From Pythium myriotylum (Eukaryota; Oomycota; Peronosporomycetes; Pythiales; Pythiaceae), in assembly GCA_023091665.1 (NCBI GenBank), contig JALJCQ010000030.1, forward strand, positions 1,056,501-1,120,500: DNA of 64,000 nucleotides, written 5' to 3'. Both the position numbers and the translations under genes were made by a program. Under the pieces are notes generated by a model. That model saw nothing but the letters and a program-made list of their open reading frames with translations. It had not been told where the DNA came from and searched no databases. Shown here in pieces: positions 12,498 to 23,085 of the stretch. Position 1 is the stretch's first letter. Each line of letters begins with the position of its first letter.

Positions 12498-13363
12498 ATG
12501 AGCGCCGAGACGATGAGCCCGCACGAGCAGCAGCCCGTGGCCGAGAAGGTGGAGGAGAAGGTCGAGGAGACGGCCGAGGCCGTGCCGGCCGCGCCGACGG
12601 TCAAGCACCCGCTGCAGCACCGCTGGACGCTCTGGTACGACAACCCGAAGAAGCGCAACTCGGCCGAGAGCTGGGAGGAGAACCTCAAGAAGATCTACAC
12701 GTTCGACACGGTCGAGGACTTTTGGTGGTGCGTGTGGGCGGCCGGAAGAGCAGGAAGACATGTGGTGCTCACGCTGCGCTTTCTCTTGTGGTGACGACAG
12801 TCTGTACAACAACATCCTGACGCCGACCAAGCTCTCGGTGGGCAGCAACTACCACTTGTTCAAGGAAGGCATCCGCCCGATGTGGGAAGACCCGATCAAC
12901 GCCAAGGGCGGCAAGTGGATCTTCACAAACGCGCGCTCGCGAAAGGCTAGATTAGATGAGTGCTGGCTCCATGTGGTACGTGTCAGCAGCGATGGCGCGG
13001 GCTTCTGTGGTTGGGATTCCTGACGAGTGGACGTGAAGATGCTCTCGCTGATTGGCGAATCGCTCCATGACGAGGACGACATTTGCGGCGCTGTGGTCAG
13101 TGTGCGTAAGGCGCAGGACCGTATCGCGATCTGGACCGGGAACGCCGACAAGGAGGATTTGCAGAAGGCCGTTGGCCGCAGCTTCCGCAGCTGCCTGTGC
13201 GATTTTGGCAAGAACGAAGTGCTCAAGTTCCAGTCCCACGCAGACGCAGCGGCTAGCGGCTCTAGCTTCCAGAATGAGGTGTAAGTGGACGGCGCGATCT
13301 TGATACTCACTCCATGCTTACTGACTGCGCACATTTGGTTCTTTCAGCATGTACGAGGCTTAA
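12498..13363 (+). CDS. Translation initiation factor eIF4E (mRNA cap-binding protein)
   Basis: Proposed exons 12498-12727, 12801-12975, 13039-13280 and 13348-13363 (220 aa). The protein binds the 7-methylguanosine cap in the cytoplasm and recruits eIF4G. Family landmarks: HPLQHRWTLWYDN (its second Trp equals human W56), MWEDP (W102/E103 pair that stacks on and hydrogen-bonds the cap), IGES, CGAVVSVR, IAIWTG (W166) and the C-terminal QSHADAAASGS loop. The third exon is taken to start at ATG 13039 after a GTGAAG acceptor, because this matches eIF4E spacing between WL and IGE exactly; an acceptor at 13027 would add residues. The last exon encodes only a few residues (MYEA) after a textbook TTCTTTCAG acceptor; reading through the GTAAGT donor would instead stop immediately. 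The acidic N-terminal tail is variable in the family. Confidence 0.93.
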
Positions 13364-13519
13364 CAGATCCGAGCTTCAGTGATTCCCTTCGAGCTAGCCA
13401 TCGTTTTTATCTTCAGTTAGTAGAGCTACGTATTGTTTTGCACACTAGAGCCAGTCATGGTATGATCTATTCTCCAAGAGCCGTCAACTACATCGGAACC
13501 ATTGTATTACAGATTCGCC

Positions 13520-15232
13520 CTACTCCGACACGGGGAACAACCGCACTGTCTCGTCATCTCCGCCAGTGAGGAGACCGATTGGCGTACTGTTACCAGGTTC
13601 AGAGATGAAGGCCATGTCCAAGATCATATCTGTGTGGCCGGCAAAGCTTCGAAGTTGTTGGCCATTCCGAGCATCCCACACGTAGACGATTCCTTCGACC
13701 GTACAGGTGTAAACAATCGGCTGAGACGGGTGCCACATTAGCTTCGTCACACCCGCTGGGTGTTGGCAAATGTGACGGCACTACAGATAAGAACAATACA
13801 TCAAAAGGGTCAGTAGGCTCCAACGAACTCGAGTGTCGGGTGAGACGTACGTTGTATGTGGAGAGATCCCAGATGCGCAGATAGCCGCCGAGGCAGCCAG
13901 TCGCAGCCCAGTTCATTGTGGTGCAGAATCCACCGCTGGATCAAGACGTGAATTTAGCCCTCGCAATACCCAAGTTTTAAGTGCAAAAAGTGACTGCACG
14001 CACCACTCGACTGAGTTCTCTGTGGCATGCTCTTCTGAGTTGACAGTACCCGCGCGAGCTTCGTTCACGTCATGAGAGAGCGTTGCGAGCACGCGCTTGC
14101 CTTGGACGTGGACTAAACGAGCAGTGCCATCTTGAGAGCCGCACAAGGCAAGAGGTTGCTGGGAGAGGCAAACACATGGTGAGCCCATGACATCAACAGA
14201 CAAGGTGGCTGTAGACTCACACTCGGATGGCATACAACGAAGCATACTGGCCCCTCGACGAAACCGTGGCTATGGAACGATCGGTCAGGTCATCATCCTC
14301 AAATGTTGCCACTGGACGGAGAACTTACCCACGGAACACGTGCGCACATTCACCAGTCTTCGGATTCCACAGTCGCACAGTCTGGTCGGTACTTCCTGTC
14401 ACGATCATCTACACCATCGAGAGTGCACTGAGCTGGAGCTGAAATCCATCAGAACGAACTGTTACCCACCTTGCCGGACCCTGTGAAGCTTCCGCACGTG
14501 ACTCCGTCTTCGTGGCCAGCAAAGACCTGCATGCATTCGCCAGTCGACGCGAGCCACATCCACACAGTCGCGTCACCCGAGCCAGCGAGCACAACGTTGC
14601 CTTTCTGGTGCCACGAGAGCCACTCGATCTCCTGCGATGGTCCTTCCAGGTTCTTCACCAGCGCACCAGTCGCAACATCCCAGACCTTGACAATACCGTC
14701 GTAGCCGCCCGTTGCCGCGTACTTGCCATCGAAGCTGAAGTCAACCGACGCGACCGTGTCCGTGTGGCCCTCGAGTCGGTGGATCACCGAGCCGTCTTCG
14801 CGATTCCAAATGATACCAACGTCATCGCCACCGCCGGTCACCACAAGACGAGGGTCCAGCGGGTGCACCTTGATCGCGTAGACGGGTCCCGAGTGCACCT
14901 TGTAGGTCTTCACCACACGACTCCACCATCAGATCGAGTCCCAAGCACCTACCGAACAGCGCAACTCACCATAAGCGAGTCATCCTGCTCCACATCATCG
15001 CCTGGCTCGCCCACGTTCTCCCCGTCGTCGCCCATGGCGTCATCCTCGTCCTCTACGCCCCGAATGGGTTCACAACCGGCTCGTCAGCGTTGCTCACTGC
15101 GCCGACCCCACCGACCGCCGCGATCTCACCTGGCGGCGCTTCGCCAATGGCGTACTCCTCTGTGGTCTCGTCGGCCGTGATGATCTCCACGTCCTCGTCC
15201 TGCATCGGCTCCTCGATCTCGGCGAAGTTCAT
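13520..15232 (-). CDS. AAMP/Sqt1-type WD40 protein (ribosomal protein uL16 chaperone family)
   Basis: Eight exons on the minus strand: 15232-15130, 15052-14970, 14907-14470, 14408-14329, 14269-14221, 14158-14004, 13935-13851 and 13780-13520 (417 aa; human AAMP is of similar length). All seven introns are 59-77 bp and every junction keeps phase. An acidic N-terminus (two first exons) is followed by WD40 repeats. Landmarks shared with AAMP are DDS..TYKVHSG at the first blade, VTGGGDD.GIIWNRE, WHQKGNVVLAGSGD, TGSTDQTVRLWNP, CQHPAGVTKLMWHP and TVEGIVYVWDARNG. Yeast Sqt1 escorts Rpl10 (uL16) to the late 60S subunit. In animals AAMP is also linked to migration, so ribosome assembly is the safer inference. 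The gene converges on eIF4E with 156 bp between stop codons. Confidence 0.9.
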
Positions 15233-15546
15233 CGTGGTACGTTGCCTTGGGCTTGTCGTCTCGCGATGGATGGCACCCGCCGACTGGCAGGTCAACGTCT
15301 GACTCCCTCGCGTCAGTGACACTTTACTCTCACCGCGAAAAGTATAGATTTCTCTATTCCAGCCAATCCCATGCTCCCACCTCACAATGACACTTTGTGA
15401 TTGGTGGTAAACATCTGTTGCGAGCGAGGTTGCACCCCTCGCTTTAGCGCCGCGCCGTTCCAGTCTCAGGCCAACTTCCACCCGCCCAGACCTGCCCAAC
15501 TTACGTGGAGACACTGAGCGAGAAGCTCAGCTCGGCCGTCCCCCGC
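15233..15546. promoter_or_regulatory. Divergent promoter region between AAMP-like gene and RCE1
   Basis: A 314-bp gap between head-to-head start codons. Two ATTGG/CCAAT-type pentamers in opposite orientation occur near 15360 and 15400. No initiator was recognised with confidence. Confidence 0.45.
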
Positions 15547-17040
15547 ATGGCCTCCGTCCGCCTGGAGCAAGTGGTGCTCGAGCCGCGCTACACTCGCCTC
15601 CCGTCGCACGAGCTGCTCACCATGCGCTTCAACATCAACTCGTCGGCCGCCATCGTCGTCTGCCTCTGCATGGCCGCGGCCTACGTCGGCGTGCTCTACA
15701 CGCTGCCCAGCAACGTCCGGCGCCTGCCGCGGGACCACCCGACGCACGTACGTCCGCCTGCGGTGCCTCTCTCTCTCTCTCTCTAACGTCAGGCGCGCTC
15801 TAACGCGGTCTTCGTTGGCGCGTGTTTAGATTCTCGCGCGGTTCCTGCTCATCTGCATTTTCTGTGCGTTGTGTCCGTTCGTCTTGGCCATGTTTTACGA
15901 GTTTGTACGTGGCTGCCGTCCTCGCGAGTGGACGGAACAGTGAGGCTGACGATTGCGAGCTGTGGCACAGGACGAGAACTCGATCTCGTTTGCCGAGTGG
16001 CTCGGCATTCGAGCAGAAGGCCTTCTGGCAGCGATTGTGATCCCAATCTCGATCACGGCGGTGCTCTTCGCCGGCTCGTTGCTGGCGAACGGGCTGCGGC
16101 TAGTCAGCATCTCGCGCCAGTTCCACCACGACGGATTGCGCTTTGCGATCAAGAACTCGGCGCTTTATTACGCGATCACGCGCGAGAAGCTGCCTTCTCT
16201 CCGCAACTACATTTTGGTGCGTCAACCAGTCGCATCAGCAACCATCCAGGCCATGTGGCTGAGACATTGTTCTGTGCGCAGGGTCCTCTCACCGAAGAGT
16301 TCGTATTTCGAAGCTGCATGGTGCCGCTACTCATTTGTGCTGAGTTCAACGCCAAGCAGATTATACTCGGCAGCCCGTTGACGTTTGGAGTCGGTAGGTT
16401 CCATCGTATCGCCCTTCCGGTGCTTTGGTGTGAGCTTACTCTTGTCTATTTCCTGTGCCCGTAGCCCACTTGCATCACTTCGTTGAGCATGTCAAGAGTG
16501 GACGATCCATCAAGGATGCTATGCTCATTGTCGGTGCGTACTGTAGTCTTTGTCACACGTTCTGGTGACGCTCAAAGGCTCACGAGTTCTCACTCGCAGG
16601 TTTCCAGTTGATGTACACGTCGCTGTTTGGTGCTTATGCCACCTTCCTGTATCTCCGGACAGGTGAGTCTTTTGCCGCATGAGGTGGATGACCCTGAGAA
16701 GGAGTTCTGAGCCACAGTTATCAATGCTGCAGGTCACTTCGTCTCGATTTTCTTGGTTCACGTCTTTTGCAACGTCATGGGCTTTCCGGATTTCTCGTTC
16801 TTCAGTCCAGAAAACTCCCTCCATCAGTTCAGAATAGGTGCGTAGCACCCAGTGCTGTATCTTGACTGGTCGGTGTAGTTAACAGTTGTTCTCCTGTGAC
16901 CCACAGTCATTTTGGGGGGTTACTTGGTCGGCATCTACTTGTTCACTCGATTGATCATGCCGCTGACAGAGCCCGAAATCTACGAGTCGGACATGTGGAA
17001 TCTCACGATCACGTCGAGCGATAAAGACATGATCTTCTGA
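15547..17040 (+). CDS. CAAX prenyl protease 2 (Rce1 family, multi-pass ER membrane protease)
   Basis: Eight exons: 15547-15747, 15830-15904, 15971-16216, 16282-16393, 16465-16533, 16600-16662, 16733-16837 and 16907-17040 (334 aa, the usual Rce1 size). All introns are 65-82 bp and phase-consistent. The enzyme removes the -AAX tripeptide from farnesylated or geranylgeranylated CAAX proteins such as Ras at the ER. The catalytic signature is visible: GPLTEEFVFR carries the Glu-Glu pair plus Arg, AHLHHF carries the first His, and HVFCNVMG carries the second His and Asn. Several hydrophobic helices surround them. The first ATG of the frame (15547) is used; an upstream GTG-initiated extension is unlikely. 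Its GTACGT donors match those of the neighbouring genes. Confidence 0.93.
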
Positions 17041-17396
17041 GACCCTACGACGCTCGAAGGCCTTACTCCACGGACGATTTCCGTTGCATGTCTTCCAACC
17101 ATTGCACGCATCCCCATCGCGACTACTAGTAACAGACACCCACATAGAGGCAGACGCAGACCCGCCGACGAATTATAAACTCAACCCATTTCGCATTGTG
17201 TTGCCTCTACAAAGTACGACGATCGCTCTATCCTACTAAGTACGAATAGAGGGTTACGCCGTACCCCCGTCGCGTTTGCTGGTCAAGTTTTTGGTTGGCA
17301 GCAGGAAGAGCTCTTCACGAGCAGCTCAGCATCAACCGTCACACAGTCACACACTGCATCTCCGACCGTCGCAAACGCGAAGCAGCCGTCGCTATC
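17041..17396. other. Rce1 3' flank and promoter of the small Lys-rich gene
   Basis: A 356-bp stretch with no coding signal. It must contain the Rce1 polyadenylation region and the upstream promoter of the gene starting at 17397. No specific element was recognised. Confidence 0.5.
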
Positions 17397-17717
17397 ATGG
17401 GATTCAACGGCCAGTCGTCCATCTCGATCAACCGCAAGAAGTTTAAGCTTCACAAGAAGAAGCGCGCGCTCGTGCGCAACATGAAGAAGGTCCACTCGCT
17501 CGACTCGGGCTCGACCAAGGTGCTGCGCAAGCCGCGCGAGTCCAAGAAGAAGCTCAAGAAGGACGCCAAGCTGAGACGGATCTACGTCGAGTCCGAGAAG
17601 TCCAAGCTGCTCAAGAGCGGCCTCATCACGCAGGAAGACATCGACAAGATGGAGGCGGAGAACGCGGATGCGGCCGAGGGCTCCGATGACGAGGAGGCGA
17701 TGGAGACCGAGAACTAG
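17397..17717 (+). CDS. Small Lys/Arg-rich protein, probably nucleolar or RNA-associated
   Basis: A single-exon 106-aa protein. After a short N-terminus (MGFNGQSSISINRKKF) it is dominated by Lys/Arg clusters such as KLHKKKRALVR and ESKKKLKKDAKLRR, and it ends in an acidic tail (EGSDDEEAMETEN). A basic body with an acidic tail is typical of small nucleolar ribosome-biogenesis factors. A loose resemblance to the animal C11orf98-type small protein was considered but cannot be established by eye. ATG 17397 is preferred because the longer open frame upstream has no Met. The codon choice is strongly GC3-biased, as in the neighbouring conserved genes, which supports real coding. Confidence 0.72.
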   Translation: MGFNGQSSISINRKKFKLHKKKRALVRNMKKVHSLDSGSTKVLRKPRESKKKLKKDAKLRRIYVESEKSKLLKSGLITQEDIDKMEAENADAAEGSDDEEAMETEN

Positions 17718-17924
17718 ACGAGTATGCGTTTTGAGTCCTGGAGTCAGCAGGCGTCGCCTTGGTCGGCAATGGTGCGTAACTAAGCACTTCTGCCGCGCCT
17801 GCGTGCTGCTGTCTATCAGCATATTGTATTCTATTCACTCTTCCACGATATCGCCATTACATTTTCCCCAAATCGGCTTTGCCATCAAGCTCGGTTTTAT
17901 CATCTCTTTTGTGACTATGTGACC

Positions 17925-20900
17925 CTATTTTGCACGCTCTGTTGCGGGCTTCTTTGGTACCTTCTGTTGCATCTTAGACATCAGTTTACCCTTCGCTGCT
18001 CCCTTGGGCTTTGCCGGGTTTCGAGGACTCTTGCGATCTGGATCTGTGCTCCCCGTGCTTTCTTCACCACCGTCAGAAGACGCTTTTTCTTCATCATCAA
18101 CGGCTCCCTTGGACGCCCGTTCTAAGGCAGCCGTCCGTTCCTACGCGAAAGAGCACAAAATGGTCAGACGTAAGGCCAGAGCAAGACTACGCTCGGAATT
18201 GATCCTACCTTAGCCTCTTGAAGCTGGGTTTGAAGCGCTTGCAACTCGCTTCGAAGTTTCAACTGCTCGCTCGTGAGTTCGTCGACCAGCTTGTCTTTGT
18301 TCCGAAGCCGAGCTCTCAGGTTCTAGGAAATCGAAGAAAGATCGTGAGCATCGTAAGTATACGAACGGAGAAACGAACTACGAACCTTATTCGCTAGGCG
18401 TAACTCCGCGGCTAGTCGGCCTTCGCCAACGGAGAAACCAGAAGTGTCTCCTGCGCTAAGCAGCCGTTGCTTGCTGACAAGCCACGCCTTTTGAAGAGCT
18501 GAATGCGATTCGAGAGCCTTTCGAAGAACGATAGACTGCTGATCAAACATTTGTTGCATCTCGCTGATCGATGGTGAAAGGAAGAAATCGCGACCCTCTA
18601 GCGCCTCGAGCTCGCTCTCAGGCCACGCACCTAGGCGCTTGCTGCTATTCTCACTGCTGCGTGACAACTGATTGAGAGCAAGCATAACGTCCGTTCCTTC
18701 GGACAGTGTAAGTCCAGGGAAGCTCGGAGGATCAGCTCTCGAGTAACCACCATAATCATCGTCACAATCGTCGTCCGACCGCCTGCTACTGTAGAAATCT
18801 TCACCTTCTGTGTCCAAATCACTCGCATCACGATCAATCTCGCTACGGGCGGAGAGAGCATCATCTCCGTCATCACAGCTTGCGAATAGTCCTGCAGACG
18901 TGATGAATGCATTCCATTCTGCAAGCGATCGTGCTTCGACACGCGGGTAGTACCGGTCTTCGAACGGCCCACATTCTTCTCTCCACTTAAGGGGCCACCG
19001 ACGCTTGTCACCGCTCGCTGAGTTAACAAAGGCTTCCTCGAGAGCCTTTTTTGATTTGCTGAGTGCCTTCAACCCCGAGATCTTCGAGTCAAGTGAGTCC
19101 AACTTGGCTCTGTGGATCGCCATTTGTTCGTCACAGATTGTCTTGATGGTCCTCGCAGCCTCAACAAGCGGGACTGAGCGATTGGCGATAATGTCAAGCG
19201 CCTCCTTCACCACGCTAGTAATGTCGCGGGCAAAGGATGCCGAGTCATCGTACTCCAAGCGGCGGATTTTGGCCAGAACCTTGAACAGATAGAACCTTCC
19301 TCCTTCTTTGCGCGACTTTGGCAATTCGATTCCAGGCAAAAGAGGTCCACAGAACGGCACCCCCTGATTATTCGTCGCGATCATGGACCATATTCGCTCA
19401 ATCTTCTTCGCTAGTGCAACCTTCACAGGAGCTGCAGACGAACAATGCATACATGTGAATGTCCGACTTGATCTCGACAATACATAGCTTTTCGGGATCT
19501 GCGCCACGATTATCAGTCAGTTTGAGCCCCTTGAAAACGAGACAAATACTACTCACTGGAGGCAACGCTTTGTCAGCGATCGCAAGAGGACAGTTGGCGC
19601 ATTTCCACAGTTGCTTCTTCACGAAAAATTTCCGAGGTGACTTGTACCCCCAATCAGCTTCGTCGACATACTCTTTTTCACCAGAGATCGCACAAACGTG
19701 GCGAGGGCAGAACCACGTCGCATCTTCATCCTTCGGGAACGGGAACGAACCCAGGCAGAACTGGTGATATACTTTTGTGCAGCCGAAGAACTCGCACACG
19801 ACAAGCTCTCCACCATAGCCACATATGAGACACCGCTCTTCCGAAGGGCGGTCGTTCAGCTCTTCGTCGTCTTCCGCAGCGTTCATTAGCATTGACAACT
19901 CCATGGCCTTCTTCGTGTACTGTACTGGTGTGCTTGGTCGAGATGACTGCTTGGGAGGAGACTCAGTCTTAGGGCGCTGGGTTGCCTTCGGCTTCTTCGT
20001 ATTCGCGGGAGACACGTCTGCATCGCTTTTGGACTTATCTCGCGAGGACGCAGGAAGCTTCCTCTTCAATGATCCTTCTTTCGCCGATTTCAGCTTTTCT
20101 TTTTTCATCTTCTTCGCGCTGTCAGTCGAGCCGGCGCCGCTAGAAAACGCATAACCGTCATCCGCGACCTCTCCTTCGTTCTCACGACTGGGTGTCCAAT
20201 ACTCGGTCTTCTCGGGCTTGGTTTGGCGCTGTTTCGAAGGGTCTCGCTCGCACTCTGGGCAGTACCAATCGCCTGGTGGAACGTGTTCCAACGGTGGTGT
20301 TAAGCAGTTCATGTGGAATTCGCGCTTGCAGTCGACCCCGTCGCACAGAATTAGCATCGAAAAATGGTCGTCGACACGGTTACAGATCTCGCACGGCATA
20401 TCGGCGGGGTCGTCGCGACGCTCCATTCTGAACCAACGAGCAAACGAATCGTGAGAGCCCACCCTCTTGTGGACAGAGACAAACGGTGGATCCATTCCAC
20501 ACGTACAATCGATCGTAGAACCGGCGGTGGTGGGGGTCCGTGTCCTCGCGGATCACCTTGGCCTCTTGGAGAGCGTCGATCGCCCGCTGGATCATATGCG
20601 GGCTGTACTTCTTACAGGCCTTGACGGCCGTGTAATCGTCTGAGAACGGCATGATATTGGAGCGGTGGACCCACCCACTACATACGCCAAGAGAGAAAGA
20701 GAGAGAGGGGGTCAGTCCTGCGCCCGCCCACTCGCCATCGACGCGACCCCACGTACTAGTTGCGCGTGCCGAAGAAGTAGACACAGAGCGAGCCTCGCTT
20801 CGTTCGGTAGCGACACATCTTGGCGTACTCTCCGGGCTCGCTAAACTGCTCATGCACACCCACAAACACACCCAGCACGGTCAGCGCCCCGGATCCCGAG

Positions 20901-21127
20901 CGCTCCACGTCCGCCACTCACTCTCGCGGGCCACGGCGGGTGGCTCCCGACGCGCGCGAGCACGAGGCCTCCATGCTCGTTCAGCAGCTCGCGCAGCGAC
21001 TTGTTCTCCTCGAGGTCCTCTGTTCCACGACGGCCACTCGTTGGTCAACTGGCGCGTCGCGTCGGGGCGCGGCGGCGGACGTACCGTAGTACTCTTCTTT
21101 GAGCTGCGCGATGCGCTCCGGGTCCAT
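17925..21127 (-). CDS. PWWP-PHD-extended PHD chromatin reader protein
   Basis: Eight minus-strand exons: 21127-21085, 21019-20922, 20845-20757, 20677-20507, 20427-19557, 19498-18386, 18322-18209 and 18140-17925 (904 aa). Introns are 58-79 bp and all junctions are in phase. Exons 2-4 assemble a PWWP domain that no single frame shows: VLARVGSHPPWPAR, then VYFFGTRN|YGWV across an intron. Next is a C4HC3 PHD finger (CEIC...CDGVDCKREFH...WYCPEC), a Lys-rich linker, and a second PHD (CLICGYGGELVVC...VYHQFC...FCPRHVC). A further CxxC...CxxC pair is split by the fifth intron. The C-terminal half has an acidic Ser-rich stretch and a coiled coil. PWWP domains usually read H3K36 methylation and PHD fingers read the H3 tail, so a histone-reader role is inferred. 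The order recalls NSD proteins, but no SET domain is present. Confidence 0.88.
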
Positions 21128-21558
21128 CGTCGCGGCGCGGTCTCGGCTCTCGGCTCTCCCGTCGGCTCGCGGGGGGCTCGGCGCCGTCACGTTGGCAGTC
21201 GCGTGGACCCGCGGGCGGCGGTGGCTCCTCGGCCGCGCACTGACGTTTTGGCGCGAGAGGAGCGGGTTCCCTCACACACACACACACACGCTGCACGGGT
21301 CGCCAAAGAAACGGCAAGACGGGTCGGAACAGGGGAAAAAACCAAAACCAAAAACTTTATAAAAGCCCGTTTAGGGAGATGGGAAATCAGTACATTCGAA
21401 TTTTTTATTTTGGGGAGTCGGGAGTGGGGAGTGTCGGAGAACAGGCAGGCAGGAGGCTCTCCATGGATGGCACTCGGGGGAAAGCCGATGAGTAGTATGG
21501 TCGGACTGAGTGGGTTCGACGAGCTTTCTACCACTTGGATTATCACTGGATGCGCGAT
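21128..21558. other. Upstream region of the PWWP-PHD gene
   Basis: No coding signal is supported. A short CA microsatellite lies at 21273-21289. The left half is GC-rich and presumably the promoter; the right half runs into the copia relic. Confidence 0.5.
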
Positions 21559-21796
21559 CATCGACATTGCGATGAAAACTCGGCTTCTGTCGTATGCAGT
21601 GCAAAAGTCTGCTCTGCCTTGCTGTGCCATGAGACAACATTATTCCGAACATTGTCACGTATCCCGAAATCGATCGTCGGCCTTCGCGATTGGCAAAGTC
21701 TGCCTCGCTATATGCAATCAATTTAAGCCGGGATGCTGGATGGCGGCCTCCAAAACATAGGCAGAATGATCTCGTTTTCGTCACGTAACGGAGAAT
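21559..21796 (-). pseudogene. Decayed Ty1/copia RNase H fragment
   Basis: Minus-strand translation gives ILRYVTKTRSF, then AYSEADFAN and RRSISGYVTMFG, the copia RNase H hallmarks. After a frame change it continues as SWHSKAEQTFALHTTEAEF and then hits a stop at 21561-21559. Frame disruption and lack of the rest of pol mark an old fragment. No LTRs or target duplication were found. Confidence 0.82.
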
Positions 21797-22292
21797 GATT
21801 ATCACTGCTTTATAATGCTCATTTCCGGTTTTTCCAAATTTACATCCTGCCTATCGGCTACCGCAGCTCAGTGAACCCACAGTCAGGCCAAGTGAAACCG
21901 CTCGGCCCCTCCCCTTCGGGTGCGAGCGCAATTAGCACCCGCAACCTGCATCTCTCTCCGCATCTCACGATGCGAGTGTGTTTGTTGCGGCCTTCTGCGG
22001 CACCTGAGTCAGTGTCAGCACTTCAGTCGCATCTCGCGAGCAACCGCATGCGTGGAGTGCGTCCGGTCGCCGCCCCCCCCCCCCCCCCCCTCCCCTCGTG
22101 ATTCCCTTTATGCATCCCCAACCAGCATGGCACTTGGTTCGCGCTCGCCCCGGGGCCAGTCCATACAAATGCGTCCCTGCATATCAGAGTCTCCCTCCCA
22201 CCAAACAGCGGTGGTCATCGAAGGAGTCATTCACAGTGGTACGTCTGCCGGTGCATCCATGGGAGAGGTGAGCTTCGCCTCACGGCGTTTAC
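21797..22292. other. Gene-free segment at the left edge of the tRNA array
   Basis: No recognisable gene. It contains an uninterrupted 18-C homopolymer at 22073-22090. Sequence similarity to the tandem unit begins at about 22293, within the unit's spacer. Confidence 0.6.
22073..22090. repeat. Poly-C tract (18 C)
   Basis: An uninterrupted run of 18 cytosines between GCCG and TCCCC, about 200 bp outside the tandem array. It is error-prone for sequencing and may form G-quadruplex or i-motif structures. Confidence 0.9.
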
Positions 22293-23012
22293 CCTGCATG
22301 CTTCGCACTCGACCTACTTGCCCATACGTCTCGACATCGCGCACCGGCAACTGCTGTCCGCTCCTCGACATCTTGACAACATCGGAGCAAAGTAGCTATG
22401 ACACACAGTGCGACTGGCGGCACCTCGGGTCAGCCGTCCGGCCGGCCCCCTGCAGTCTTGGCTGTGTCGCGTGGTGAGCAACGTGTCGTGTTGTGGGCCG
22501 CGCGCCGTGGTGTGCTGTGCTCTGTTCTGTTGTACTGTGGGCCTGGTTTGATGGCGAACAGTTCGTGGGGGCTCCTGGTTTCTGGTGTGGCCGCAGAACC
22601 GAACGAAAGATCAGTAACTCGATGTGAGGCTTGTGGGAGAGCACGAGCACAAAGCACCACGCCATAATGGAAGAACGAACGTGGCGATGCCGTGAAGAGG
22701 AGTAGCCGTGAGCAGTAGGAGTGTGATTTGGTTAACCGACGAAATGGTGCGCCTCAGTCTCGGCCACTCTCGACAGGTAGAATGGTGTGAGTTGTTGTGT
22801 AGTGCGGCGATGAAGACGGTCGTGTCGATGATGTTCGTTGTGTTTGTCGAGGTGATGCGTGTGTTTTTGAGTTCTGAATGGGTCTGTGTGTGTGTTGTAG
22901 CGTGTTTTTTGTTGTTTGTTGTTGTGTTTGGTGGTTGTTTGTTGTTGTGTTTGTGGTATGTGTGGTGTATGTCGGTATGTGTTTAGACGGGGTCGGGGTA
23001 GGCGAGCGTGCT

Positions 23013-23085
23013 TCTCCTATAGCTCAGTTGGTAGAGCGTGTGGCTGTTAACCGCAAGGTCGCCGGTTCGAACCCGGCTGGGAGAG
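23013..23085 (+). tRNA. tRNA-Asn(GUU), array copy 1
   Basis: A complete cloverleaf. Acceptor TCTCCTA pairs with TGGGAGA (one T-G), D-arm GCTC/GAGC with loop AGTTGGTA, anticodon arm TGTGG/CCGCA with loop CTGTTAA (anticodon GTT, Asn), 5-nt variable loop, and T-arm GCCGG/CCGGC with loop TTCGAAC; G follows as discriminator. Internal Pol III promoter: A-box TAGCTCAGTTGG and B-box GGTTCGAACCC. A TTTTT terminator begins about 10 nt downstream (23095). The anticodon arm resembles plant tRNA-Asn. The spacer to the next copy is 3-repeat type (1155 bp). Confidence 0.97.

Noticed and set aside
13028..13038. eIF4E third exon starting at 13028 (acceptor CGAG)
   Set aside because: It would add residues between WL and IGE that eIF4E proteins lack. 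The GTGAAG acceptor at 13038 pairs in phase with the strong GTACGT donor and gives exact family spacing.
15053..15129. Apparent frameshift in the AAMP-like gene's first coding frame
   Set aside because: A GTGAGAT donor and a GCGTAG acceptor define a 77-bp intron that restores phase, so no mutation is needed.
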